Origin: JBFKMV01 sp041629655
GTDB lineage: Bacteria > Acidobacteriota > Polarisedimenticolia > Polarisedimenticolales > Polarisedimenticolaceae
Length of the DNA stretch: 35,845 nucleotides
Reading direction: 5' to 3'
Assembly (NCBI GenBank): GCA_041629655.1
Contig: JBFKMV010000029.1
Location: 1-35,845, forward strand
This document shows positions 22,277 through 30,175 of the stretch, one piece after another. A program made the translations under genes and the position numbers. Under the pieces are notes generated by a model. That model made no database searches, was not told where the DNA came from, and saw only the letters and a list, made by a program, of their open reading frames with translations. Within the stretch, counting starts at the first letter, position 1, and the number at the start of each line of letters is the position of its first letter.

Positions 22277-23475
22277 CCGGACGCGCGCGCCGGGGCGAGC
22301 ACCGCCTCGAACGCGTCGGCGATCCCGGCGATGCGGAAGTGCCGCTCGGCGTGCGAGCGGCCGCGCCGGCCCAGCTCGGCCCGCCGCGCCGGGTCCGCCA
22401 GCAGATTCCGCGCGGCCTCCGCCAGCGCCGCCGTGTCGCCGGGTGGCACGGTCACGCCGGCGCCGGCGCCCCCGATCAGGCGCGCCGCCAGGTTCTCCGC
22501 GGGCACCGCGAGCAACAGCGGGCGCGCGGCGCACATCGCGCTGAGCACCTTGGACGGGACCGAGTAGACCCCGGCCTCCGGCTCCAGCAGCGCCAGCAGC
22601 ACGTCGCCCGAGGCCAGCACGTCGGGCAGCTCGGCGAACGGCTGGTACGGCAACAGCACGAGATTCGCCGGGCCGGCGGCCACCGCCTGCCGCGCCAGCC
22701 AGTCGGCGCCCTGCCCTTCCGAGATCACGACCACCCGCACGTCGCCCAGGGGCTCGGTGTCGCGCGCCAGCTCGAGCAGCATCCGCGGGTCGTGCTTCAT
22801 CCCCAGCGTGCCGGAGTACAGCAGCACGCGCCCCGTGGCGAGACCGTGACGACGCGCCCACGGGTTGTCGCGCGGCCGCGGCGTGACCTCGCCGACGGGC
22901 GCCCAGTTCTCGATCACCCGCACGCGTCCGCCGGGCACGCCCCAGGCGTCGAGCTGCGGCAGGAAATCGCGGGTGATCGCCACCACCGCGTCGCTGCGCC
23001 GCAGCAGCCGCCCCTCGAGGCGCCGGAAATGGGAGCCCACGGCCCGGCCGGCGAGACCCCAGCGCCGGCCCAGCACCTGGTACGCGCCGACCCCGATCAG
23101 GTCCTGGAGCCAGAACACGAAACGCACCTTCCGGGCGTGGCACCACCGGGACAGCATGGCCTGCGCGTCCAGCGGCGCGTTGCCGCTCAGGATCGTCTCG
23201 GGGCGGAACTCCCCCACCGCGCGCACCAGCCGCCGTCCGTAGTCGAGCTCCTGCAGGCGGCGCCGGACCAGGCTCTGCTTGTCGATCACGTCGCGCGGCT
23301 CGACCGGGAGCACGGTCAGCGTCGGCGGGTCGCCGGCGCGATCCCGCAGCTGGCCGCGCGGGCCGCGCAGCTTCCCGCAGTACAGGTGCCGCACCTCGTG
23401 GCCGCGCGAGGCCAGCTCGCGGCTCAGCGACAGCGCGAAGGCGTGTCCGGCGAAATCGTGGATCAGGATCCGCAC
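22273..23475 (-). CDS. Glycosyltransferase family 4 protein (1)
   Basis: A 400-residue GT-B enzyme. The start VRILIHDFAGHAFALSLSRELASRGHEVRHLY is the usual GT4 N-terminal Rossmann motif. The C-terminal part contains LLYSGTLGMKHDPRMLLELA, VVVISEGQGADWL, LLPYQPFAELPDVLASGDVLLALLEPEAG and VYSVPSKVLSAMCAARPLL, typical of the donor-binding domain. SVPSK with a preceding Glu corresponds to the catalytic EX7E-like area. It resembles WbuB/WcaI-type transferases. The GTG at 23475 lies within the end of the methyltransferase gene (13-base overlap), so it is translationally coupled. It is the last gene of a four-gene leftward operon. Donor and acceptor sugars are unknown. Confidence 0.92.
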   Translation of the reverse strand: MRILIHDFAGHAFALSLSRELASRGHEVRHLYCGKLRGPRGQLRDRAGDPPTLTVLPVEPRDVIDKQSLVRRRLQELDYGRRLVRAVGEFRPETILSGNAPLDAQAMLSRWCHARKVRFVFWLQDLIGVGAYQVLGRRWGLAGRAVGSHFRRLEGRLLRRSDAVVAITRDFLPQLDAWGVPGGRVRVIENWAPVGEVTPRPRDNPWARRHGLATGRVLLYSGTLGMKHDPRMLLELARDTEPLGDVRVVVISEGQGADWLARQAVAAGPANLVLLPYQPFAELPDVLASGDVLLALLEPEAGVYSVPSKVLSAMCAARPLLLAVPAENLAARLIGGAGAGVTVPPGDTAALAEAARNLLADPARRAELGRRGRSHAERHFRIAGIADAFEAVLAPARASG

Positions 23476-24218
23476 GGTTTTGTTCGCGGCGCCTCGCCTC
23501 TCTTGTCCTCGGCGCGGGTGCAAAGCAGGGCCGAATGGAAGGTGAACAGCCGCGTCGCCGCGCCGGGCCAGAGCCGGAGGGCTGCCGACTTGACGAGCCA
23601 CCTGGCAACCCCGTGGCTGCCGCCCAGGTAACGCGCTGTTGCTCGTGACGGATTGGTTACGATCTGTCGACTCACGGCCAATCCGCAGGTCTGGATCAGC
23701 CAGCGGATCGTCAGCGGCGAGTAGACGTTGATGTGTCCGACGGTATCCGGCACGTAATCACGCCCGAGGCGGAGCGTGTCTTCGAGCGGAACTTCGACGA
23801 AGACGTAACGACCAACCCGCGAGGCTTCGTACAACAGCCGCCGCGGATACTCGACGTGCTCCAGCACGTGGCTGAGGATCACTAGGTCGAAGGCGGCGGC
23901 CTCGTGCGGCAGCGCATAACCGTCGAACAGACGGCACTCGATGAGCCCCGGAATGCGTTGCTGACGAATTGCCTCGAGGGCCTTTTCCGACACCTCCAGC
24001 GCGTGCAGGGCCTTTCCGAAGCCCAGCTCGGCCAAGCGGGCCAGCACGGACCCGTCTCCCGCGCCGATCTCCAGCACCGTGGCGTGCGGCAGGCCGGCGC
24101 AGAGCGACACGACGTTGGCGGCTTTGTCGACAGCGCACAGCCTGCGCCACTCGGAAGGCCCCTCGTAGGCTCCATCGTAGAGCGAGCGCGCCTCATCGCC
24201 AAGGGTCAGGCGACTCAT
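23463..24218 (-). CDS. Class I SAM-dependent methyltransferase
   Basis: A 251-residue enzyme of the Methyltransf_23/11 type: motif I VLEIGAGDGSVLARLAELG (about 48-66), acidic residue ALEVSEKA ending beta-2, and motif LVILSHVLEHVEYPRRLL (about 110-127). The C-terminal part TVGHINVYSPLTIRWLIQTCG is typical of enzymes that methylate sugars or act on lipid-linked glycans. The ATG overlaps the stop of the upstream glycosyltransferase (ATGA). It is probably O- or N-methylating a sugar of the repeat unit; this is inference from the operon. Confidence 0.88.
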   Translation of the reverse strand: MSRLTLGDEARSLYDGAYEGPSEWRRLCAVDKAANVVSLCAGLPHATVLEIGAGDGSVLARLAELGFGKALHALEVSEKALEAIRQQRIPGLIECRLFDGYALPHEAAAFDLVILSHVLEHVEYPRRLLYEASRVGRYVFVEVPLEDTLRLGRDYVPDTVGHINVYSPLTIRWLIQTCGLAVSRQIVTNPSRATARYLGGSHGVARWLVKSAALRLWPGAATRLFTFHSALLCTRAEDKRGEAPRTKPCGS

Positions 24219-25360
24219 CGCGGCTCGGGTTTCGCGGCCGGTCGAGGCGGTGCTTCTCGATGCTCGGCTGATCTCACGATCTCCTCCAGCAGGGGTTCGA
24301 GCCGTTCCGCATCCACTGACCACAACTCGCGGTAGCGCGCCGCGGCACGAGTGGACGCCCGCAGCAGTGCGTCCGGATTCTGCGCCCATGATCGCAGCAC
24401 GTCCAGGGCGTCCTCGGCGAAGGACGCGGAATCCGGCAATGCGACTCCGCAGCCGTGACCCAGCATGGTCGGGATACAGCCGCCGCCGGACGCCACGACC
24501 GGCACCCCGTAAGCCAGGGACTCGAGAATCACTAGCGGTGCAGCCTCGCTGAGTCGCGAGGGAAACAACAACACGTCGACGTCTCCGAAGAACCGTGGCT
24601 TTTCCTGATCGCCGATCGGACCGCGCACGTCCAGCGCCGAGCCGAGGAGACGTCGGGCCGTCTCGACGATCTCTGCGGCGCCGCGGGATACGACGGGACC
24701 GGCCAGTACCAGGCGGGCGGGATGACCGGCCGCTCGTAGCGCCGCGACACTGCGCACGGCGAGATCAGTTCCCTTCGCGTGACCGAGAAGACCCAGGTGC
24801 CCGACCCGCAGGCCGTCACCGGGACTCGGGTGCGTCGGGGCCCGCGCGGCGACCCCTATGAACACGGCATTTCCGAGCACCCGCGCGTCTTGGATTCCCG
24901 CGTACCGCCTGCGCGCGTCGCGTTCCATGCTCTCGCACAACACGATGTGCACGGCGCGCGCACCGGCCAGCCATGCCACCAGCCCGAGCCTGCGGGACCG
25001 CCGCGTAAGATACGCGTAGTTGTGGTGGTGCAGAAACATTCGGTAACCCAGGCCCCTTGCCAGCGAGACGATACTCGCGTTGTACAGCAGGCCCCACCCA
25101 CCATCGAGGGGCATGTAAAGCACGCCCCTTCCGCGGTTCCGCAGCAAACCGCCCCACGACCGGACGACCCCCGCAATCTTGCGCAAGTGATACCGGACTC
25201 CCCGTCGATAACCGCCCGGCGAGATGTCCACGACCGAAGCAGTCGCCCGCTCGCCGATGCGCCGCGCCATCTCGGCAGTCACGACCGTCATCCCGAACAG
25301 CGGAGGCGGGAGGGCCCCGACCACCAGGATGTCCGCGGAGTCTCGTGAAGTGGCGCGCAT
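24215..25360 (-). CDS. Glycosyltransferase family 4 protein (2)
   Basis: A 381-residue GT-B transferase. The N-terminus has ADILVVGALPPPLFGMTVVTAE, with the PPxxGG-like donor loop of GT4 enzymes. The middle has FLHHHNYAYLTRRS. The C-terminal domain has LRVGHLGLLGHAKGTDLAVR, LVLAGPVVSRGAAEI, VDVLLFPSRLSEAAPLVILESLAYGVPVVA (catalytic E-x7-E equivalent: Glu in SEAAPLVILE) and GHGCGVALPD. The ATG at 25360 lies 6 bases after the stop of the preceding gene, and its own stop overlaps the methyltransferase ATG. Codon use is less GC-biased than in the surrounding housekeeping genes. Sugar specificity is unknown. Confidence 0.92.
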   Translation of the reverse strand: MRATSRDSADILVVGALPPPLFGMTVVTAEMARRIGERATASVVDISPGGYRRGVRYHLRKIAGVVRSWGGLLRNRGRGVLYMPLDGGWGLLYNASIVSLARGLGYRMFLHHHNYAYLTRRSRRLGLVAWLAGARAVHIVLCESMERDARRRYAGIQDARVLGNAVFIGVAARAPTHPSPGDGLRVGHLGLLGHAKGTDLAVRSVAALRAAGHPARLVLAGPVVSRGAAEIVETARRLLGSALDVRGPIGDQEKPRFFGDVDVLLFPSRLSEAAPLVILESLAYGVPVVASGGGCIPTMLGHGCGVALPDSASFAEDALDVLRSWAQNPDALLRASTRAAARYRELWSVDAERLEPLLEEIVRSAEHREAPPRPAAKPEPR

Positions 25361-25366
25361 GCCGTC

Positions 25367-26572
25367 TCAGGCCTGGCCGGAATGACGCAGCCACCATGCC
25401 AGGGAGCGGCCCAGGGCGGTCGCTGGGCCGCGGGTCTCCGGGTGAGCCAGGGCGTCCTCGGCGCTGGCCCACAAGCCCTCAGCAAACGACCGCGGCGACC
25501 AGTCGCGGATCTTGTCGCGCGAAGCGAGCCCCATGGATGGGCGGTCGACGCCCGCGCCGGCGATGCGTCGCAACGCGCGGGCAATGTCCTCGACGTCCTC
25601 CGCGTAGCACGTGAAACCGTTTCGACCCGGCTCCACGAGGTCGGGCGCACACCCACAGTTCTCGGACACGACCACCGGAAGGCCGGCGGCCATCGCCTCG
25701 TTGACGACCAGCCCCCACTGCTCCGACGTGCTGACCAGCACAAAGGACTCGGCCAGTCCGTAGAACGAGGGCAACTCGTCGTATTGACGGAAACCAGCCA
25801 ATCGAACGCGCTCTGCCACTGCGTGCCGGCGAATCGCCCGTTCGATCGCCGGACGCTGTTCTCCGTCGCCGAGGATCACGAGGTGCAAGTGGGCACTCTC
25901 GGGGGCTGCGACCACGCGCGCGAAGGCGGCGAGCAGACGCAAGAAGTTCTTCTTTGCGACGAAGCGACCCGAAGTGAGGAGATAGCGCTCGGGAAGGCCC
26001 AACTCCCCACGGAGTCGCGGCGCCTCGGCGCGGGCCGCAGCGGCACCGCGGGCGAAATGCTCGTTGTCCACGACGGTACAGCCGGTTCGGATCCGGGCCG
26101 CGGGAATCCCCAGCGCACGAACGTAGTCGGCGCTCCGGCTTCCGGCGACAAAAGCAGCTGAGCAACGGCGGACCATCAGAGACTTGAGTCGCTCTTTCCA
26201 CCACGCTCGCGGGAAGTCCCGCTGCTGGCTGCTGTTCATCATCACCACGGGTATGCCGCGGCGCAGGCACCAGTCCATCGCACCGAAGGTCGCCGTGAAA
26301 CCCCAGCCCGGAACTGCAACTACGTCTGGTTCAACCTCAGCCAGCACCTCGGCCGTGCGGCGCCAGATCGCCCGCAGCGGGCGGTCGCCGATGTCCCCGT
26401 CCGCGAACAAGACGCGACGGTCCAGTCCTTCGAAGCGACAGATCCGGGACCAAGCGTAGATCCGATCGGTCGCGGAACCCTCTAGCGCCACGAGGTCGCC
26501 GACGGCACTCGCGGCGCGAAGCCGGGCCACGTGATACGGCCCGAAACGATGGTACAAGACCGCGAGACGCAT
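25367..26572 (-). CDS. Glycosyltransferase family 4 protein (3)
   Basis: A 401-residue GT-B transferase beginning MRLAVLYHRFGPYHVARLRAA. Family motifs include VPGWGFTATFGAMDWCLRRG, FVAGSRSADYVRALGI, a donor domain with YLLTSGRFVAKKNFLRLLAAF, LVILGDGEQRPAIE, LAGFRQYDELPSFYGLA, and the catalytic STSEQWGLVVNEAMAAGLPVVVSE (E-x7-E). It is the first gene of the leftward four-gene operon (GT4, GT4, methyltransferase, GT4). The ATG at 26572 is 15 bases downstream of a weak AAAGG element; a frame continues upstream, but no family homology is visible there. Less GC-biased codons suggest horizontal origin with the rest of the operon. Confidence 0.92.
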   Translation of the reverse strand: MRLAVLYHRFGPYHVARLRAASAVGDLVALEGSATDRIYAWSRICRFEGLDRRVLFADGDIGDRPLRAIWRRTAEVLAEVEPDVVAVPGWGFTATFGAMDWCLRRGIPVVMMNSSQQRDFPRAWWKERLKSLMVRRCSAAFVAGSRSADYVRALGIPAARIRTGCTVVDNEHFARGAAAARAEAPRLRGELGLPERYLLTSGRFVAKKNFLRLLAAFARVVAAPESAHLHLVILGDGEQRPAIERAIRRHAVAERVRLAGFRQYDELPSFYGLAESFVLVSTSEQWGLVVNEAMAAGLPVVVSENCGCAPDLVEPGRNGFTCYAEDVEDIARALRRIAGAGVDRPSMGLASRDKIRDWSPRSFAEGLWASAEDALAHPETRGPATALGRSLAWWLRHSGQA

Positions 26573-26612
26573 CGACGCGACGCCTTTCCGGGAACGACCG
26601 GGCTGCGCGTAG

Positions 26613-26621
26613 AGATTACCA
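26613..26621 (-). promoter_or_regulatory. Candidate extended -10 promoter of the glycosyltransferase operon
   Basis: On the minus strand TGGTAATCT fits the extended -10 pattern TGnTANNNT, about 40 bases before the ATG at 26572. No clear -35 box is present. Confidence 0.35.
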
Positions 26622-26717
26622 GACGACCCGCGCCGTCGTCGGAGGTGCCGTGGGCCTCGATGCCGACGCCGTCCCATCTCTGCGGTGACCGGATCCGGGC
26701 CGACGACGCCGACCTGA

Positions 26718-26880
26718 GCGCTGCGTGCGGCGCAGCACCCGGAGGGCCGGCTGTTGGTCTCGACGCCGAACCCGTGTTACTGGCCCAAAGTGCCGCACGC
26801 GCTGCGTGGCGAGGTGCCGAACAACCCGGAGCACACCTGCTGGCTGTGCCCGCGGACGCTGCGCCAGCTCAGCGCGCCGT
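26718..26880 (+). pseudogene. Remnant of a SAM-dependent methyltransferase gene
   Basis: In the plus frame starting at 26718 a segment LRAAQHPEGRLLVSTPNP is followed by YWPKV, NNPEHTCWLCPRTLRQL and then unrelated sequence. This matches, from memory, the post-motif part of glycan-locus class I methyltransferases (GGRLLVSTPNPY...PEHxxWFxPRTL). The SAM-binding motif I is missing. An in-frame TGA (26715-26717) precedes the segment. Its 3' end stops exactly where the flippase coding region on the opposite strand ends (26869). No start codon or ribosome binding site is present. It is therefore a scar of a deleted gene in the 296-base gap between two leftward operons. Confidence 0.6.
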
Positions 26881-28212
26881 CGCTCCGCGCAGCAGCCGCA
26901 GCAAGTCGCCCACGCCGCGCGCGCCGGCGTGGGTCCAGATGCCCAGCCTGGCGCGGACCGCGATCCAGGCCAGCGCGTTCTGGAGCGCCTGGCCGACCGC
27001 GACGTTCAGCGCGGCCCCGACCAGGCCGAAGCGCGTGATCAGGAGATAGCCGGCGGCGACGGTCCACACCGCGCTGACCGCGGTAATCGCCAGCCGCAGC
27101 CGCTCGTGCCCGGTCATGATCAGCGTCACCCCGCACGATCCCGTGACCAGCGACGCGAGCTGCCCCGCCACCATCAGCGCCAGCGCCACGCCGGCGGCCG
27201 CGTAGAAGTCGCCGTAGACCCAGCCCAGCATCGGCCGGCCGAGCGCCAGCAACAGCGCGCCGACGGCCAGTCCCGGCAGCGCCGCGGCTCCGGCGGCGGC
27301 GCGCAGCATGCGCTCCAGCTCACGCGAGCGGTCGGCGGCCCACAGCTCGGCGATCAGCGGCTGGACGGCCGCGTTGACCACGACCAGCGGCAGCAGCGCG
27401 GTCGCGGACAGCCGCAACGCGGCGGCGTAGAGCGCGACGTCCTCGCCGTCCGCGAGGGCGCCGAGCAGCCACAGGTTCGCGTGCAGCAGCAAGTAGGCGA
27501 TGGCGTTGTTCAACAGCAGCGGGAACGCGAACCGCAGCACGGGGGGTGTCGCCGCGGGTGCCGGACCGAGCGCGACCGTCTTGCGCCGCAGCAGCACCAG
27601 GGCGACCAGCAGGCCCAGCGCCGCCGAGGTCAGCGCAACGCCCAGCACCGCGGCGAGGCCGGCGCTGCCGCGCCAGGCCCACAACGCCGCGTAGGCCGCC
27701 ACCGACACCAGGGCCACGGCCGCCTTGGCGAAGATCGAGGCCAGCCGGATGTCCCCCAGGCCGCGGAACACCTCGGCGATCAGCGTGCGCAGCGTCCACA
27801 GCGCGCACCACGCCCCGGCCAGGATCGCCGCGTCCGCCATGGCGGGGCTCCGGAACAGCCGTTCCGCCACCCACGCGCCCGGCCCCCCGGCGAGCAGCAA
27901 CGCCGCGCCGCCGGCGCCGAGCGCTCCGATTCCCAGCACGCGGCGGATCACCGCGCGGGCCTCGCCGGGGCGGCCGACACCGATCGCGGCGGCGACCAGC
28001 CGCACCACGGCCTGCCCCATCCCGAGCTGCCCGACCATGCCGGTCACGGTGACCACGCTCAGCAGCAGGTAGAACGCGCCGACCTCGGGGGGCAGCAGCA
28101 ATCGCGCCAGCAGCGCGTTCTCCGCCAGCGCCAGCAGCGTCTCGGCACCGCTGCCCGCGAGCGCCCACGCACCGCCGCCGAGCAGCCTCGATCCGGTCCG
28201 CGCGTCAGGCAT
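26869..28212 (-). CDS. Oligosaccharide flippase (Wzx-like, MATE/MOP superfamily)
   Basis: A 447-residue polytopic protein with about 12 to 14 hydrophobic helices. It opens with RLLGGGAWALAGSGAETLLALAENALLARLL, the pattern found at the start of polysaccharide-biosynthesis flippases (polysacc_synt family), and later has FAFPLLLNNAIAYLLLHANLWLLG and a C-terminal GLVGAALNVAVGQALQN. It translocates lipid-linked repeat units across the inner membrane. The start at 28212 overlaps the end of the sulfotransferase gene by 8 bases, so it is coupled to that gene. GC content and Ala/Leu-rich codons match the housekeeping background. Confidence 0.92.
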   Translation of the reverse strand: MPDARTGSRLLGGGAWALAGSGAETLLALAENALLARLLLPPEVGAFYLLLSVVTVTGMVGQLGMGQAVVRLVAAAIGVGRPGEARAVIRRVLGIGALGAGGAALLLAGGPGAWVAERLFRSPAMADAAILAGAWCALWTLRTLIAEVFRGLGDIRLASIFAKAAVALVSVAAYAALWAWRGSAGLAAVLGVALTSAALGLLVALVLLRRKTVALGPAPAATPPVLRFAFPLLLNNAIAYLLLHANLWLLGALADGEDVALYAAALRLSATALLPLVVVNAAVQPLIAELWAADRSRELERMLRAAAGAAALPGLAVGALLLALGRPMLGWVYGDFYAAAGVALALMVAGQLASLVTGSCGVTLIMTGHERLRLAITAVSAVWTVAAGYLLITRFGLVGAALNVAVGQALQNALAWIAVRARLGIWTHAGARGVGDLLRLLRGATAR

Positions 28213-29143
28213 GCGGGCGACCGCGGCCGCGCCGCGGCACGATCAGCCGGCGCCACAGCCGCCGCAGCGGGCCGACGCGGTAGACGAGCCCCGCGACTCC
28301 CTCCACGAGGCCGCTCCGCCGGTAGCGGCGCATCGCCGGGGCCAGCAGCGCCAGCCCTGCCGGCGAGAGGTCGTACCCGAACGGCTCGGCCGCGCTCACG
28401 GCCCACGGGTGCCCGGCCGCGCGACGCCATTCCTCGCCGACCGAGCGCGCGCCCCGGGCCAGGCGCGTCGTCTCGTTCGACCGCGGCAGTGGCTCCGGTG
28501 GGCCGTCGGGAAGGCCGAAGAATTGTCGCAGGCGCACGACCGTGCCCGCGTCGAAGTCCTCCACGCGCAGCGTCGACCAGGCCAGCTCGGGATGGCGCCG
28601 CCGCAGCTCGAGCCCGAACAGGTTGATCTCGGTGACGCGGAACATGCTGCGCTCGAACAGGCTCAGCTCCGGCCAGGCCTCGGCCAGCTCGGGGTGGAAG
28701 ACCCGCGCCGACGCGGGGTCGATCAATGGCCAAAGCTCGCGGCCGAGCTCGGCGTGGCGTCGTTCCTCGTACAGTCCGTGCAGGGCCAGCGACGCGGCGA
28801 CCTTGACCGGGTGACGGGTCAGGTGCAGCACCCGCACCCGCTCCCCGTAGCGCTCGATCAGCAGCGGCAGCAGCGGGTAGGCGGTCCAGCCGGTCTCGAT
28901 GGTGACATTCTCCGGCCCGGCGGCGTCCAGCTCGGCCAGCCACGCGGCCACCTCGGGCTGCGCGGCCTGCTGCTCCATCAGCGCCGGATCGTAGGCCCGG
29001 AAGAACCGGCGCGGGTCGGTGTGCTCCACGCTCAACCGCTCGTGGTAGACGTGGAGGTCGGCCCGATCGATCGTCGTCAGGTACGCGGCGATCGACCGCG
29101 TGCCGCAGCGTCCGGGGCTCAGGATCACGCCGAGGGTTCGCAC
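28205..29143 (-). CDS. Sulfotransferase family protein
   Basis: A 312-residue PAPS-dependent sulfotransferase-like protein. The 5'-phosphosulfate-binding loop is SPGRCGTRS (residues 9-17) immediately after the first beta strand VRTLGVIL. The 3'-phosphate motif is LTRHPVKVAAS with Arg110 and Ser118 in the family spacing of eight. It likely adds sulfate to a sugar of the repeat unit. The GTG at 29143 shares one base with the TAG of the upstream FkbM gene (TAGTG), and GGGAG precedes it by about 8 bases. No PAPS-synthesis genes are seen in the window. It is coupled to the flippase. Confidence 0.82.
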   Translation of the reverse strand: MRTLGVILSPGRCGTRSIAAYLTTIDRADLHVYHERLSVEHTDPRRFFRAYDPALMEQQAAQPEVAAWLAELDAAGPENVTIETGWTAYPLLPLLIERYGERVRVLHLTRHPVKVAASLALHGLYEERRHAELGRELWPLIDPASARVFHPELAEAWPELSLFERSMFRVTEINLFGLELRRRHPELAWSTLRVEDFDAGTVVRLRQFFGLPDGPPEPLPRSNETTRLARGARSVGEEWRRAAGHPWAVSAAEPFGYDLSPAGLALLAPAMRRYRRSGLVEGVAGLVYRVGPLRRLWRRLIVPRRGRGRPHA

Positions 29144-30027
29144 TAGGAGCTCCCGAGACGCTCGTCGAGCAACTCGCGATCGAACACCGCGATCGCGTTC
29201 AGCACGCCCGCGGCGCCGGGGCTGACCGGCCGCAGCGTCCGCGACGCCGGGTCGTAGCCGCACCACGCTCCCCCGCGATCCGCGATCCAGCGTCCCAGCG
29301 CCTCGGCCGAGGCTCCGTAGCGCCGGGTCAGGCGGTTCGTCTCCAGGATCCAGGCCGCCGGTCGGCGGCGCTCCAGCAGGCCCGCGGCGCCCTCGAGCAC
29401 CTCGAGCTCGTAGCCCTCCACGTCGACCTTGCCGAGCAGGCACTCGCGGCCGGCGCACAGCGCGTCCAACGTGGCCAGCCGGACCCAGTCCGGCCCTGGC
29501 GGCTCCGGGGCCTCGTGACGGGCCTCGATCACGTGGTTGCGGGGGCCGAGACCGCGGGTCATCCGCACCCAGCCCTCGCGGTCGCCGGCCGCGGCATGCA
29601 CCACCCTCGTGCCGCTGAGCCGGTTCAGCTCCACGTGCGCGCGGAGCTGCGCCAGCGCCCCGGCGTCCGGCTCGACGGCCACGATCGCGCCGTCGCGACC
29701 CAGCACGCTGGCCGCGAGCAACGTGTAGACCCCCGCGTTGGCCCCGACGTCCAGAAAGCCGTCCCCCGGCCGCAGCACGTCCTGCACGAACCGCATCTCC
29801 GGATAGTCGGGCAGCGTGGTGTAGAACACCTCGCTGCAGGACGGCTCGTGCGGTCGCAGCCGCAGCGTCATCGTGCCGAACGCCCGGACGTCGAGCGGCC
29901 GGCGCAGGATGCGTTCCCAAGCCTGCCAGAACAGGAAGCGGAGCAGGGCCAGCGACCGCTCGCCCCTCGTACGCGGGTGCGTGAGAATACGACGCAGAAT
30001 CGACAAGGCTTGCGAGAGTCTGCTCAA
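29143..30027 (-). CDS. FkbM-family methyltransferase
   Basis: A 294-residue SAM methyltransferase: LRPGDGFLDVGANAGVYTLLAASVLG (motif I), VAVEPDAGALAQLRAHVELNRL, and the FkbM signature LLGKVDVEGYELEVLEGA. The TTG start at 30027 is my best choice because the frame upstream (to 30246) shows no homology and covers the promoter of the divergent gene. The N-terminal stretch (NYTLSRLSQALSILRRIL type, then LLRFLFWQAWERIL) is basic and amphipathic and may bind the membrane. It is first in the operon FkbM, sulfotransferase, flippase. It probably O-methylates a sugar. Confidence 0.85.
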   Translation of the reverse strand: MSRLSQALSILRRILTHPRTRGERSLALLRFLFWQAWERILRRPLDVRAFGTMTLRLRPHEPSCSEVFYTTLPDYPEMRFVQDVLRPGDGFLDVGANAGVYTLLAASVLGRDGAIVAVEPDAGALAQLRAHVELNRLSGTRVVHAAAGDREGWVRMTRGLGPRNHVIEARHEAPEPPGPDWVRLATLDALCAGRECLLGKVDVEGYELEVLEGAAGLLERRRPAAWILETNRLTRRYGASAEALGRWIADRGGAWCGYDPASRTLRPVSPGAAGVLNAIAVFDRELLDERLGSS

Positions 30028-30102
30028 CGTGTAGTTCCCAGAGTCCGTCTGGACAGCCGGCCTGAAGAGCGGCAACCGGGCAATCGACGGCCAGCCGCTC
30101 GG

Positions 30103-30108
30103 TATAGT
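30103..30108 (+). promoter_or_regulatory. -10 element of the SGNH gene
   Basis: TATAGT (five of six consensus) lies 68 bases before the ATG at 30176 in the divergent gap between the FkbM and SGNH genes. The -35 region (GCAATC, 17 bases upstream) is poor, so an activator may be needed. Confidence 0.4.
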
Positions 30109-30175
30109 AGTACGGGATCCGGAGCGTCCGACGGGGCGGCCCGCCTTGTGCCCGAGACAGGGAGGACGGAGCGTC

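Noticed and set aside
26715..26717. In-frame TGA before the methyltransferase fragment read as selenocysteine, given selA in the window
   Set aside because: The upstream frame has no methyltransferase motif I or start codon, and no SECIS-like hairpin follows. The fragment is better explained as a truncated pseudogene.
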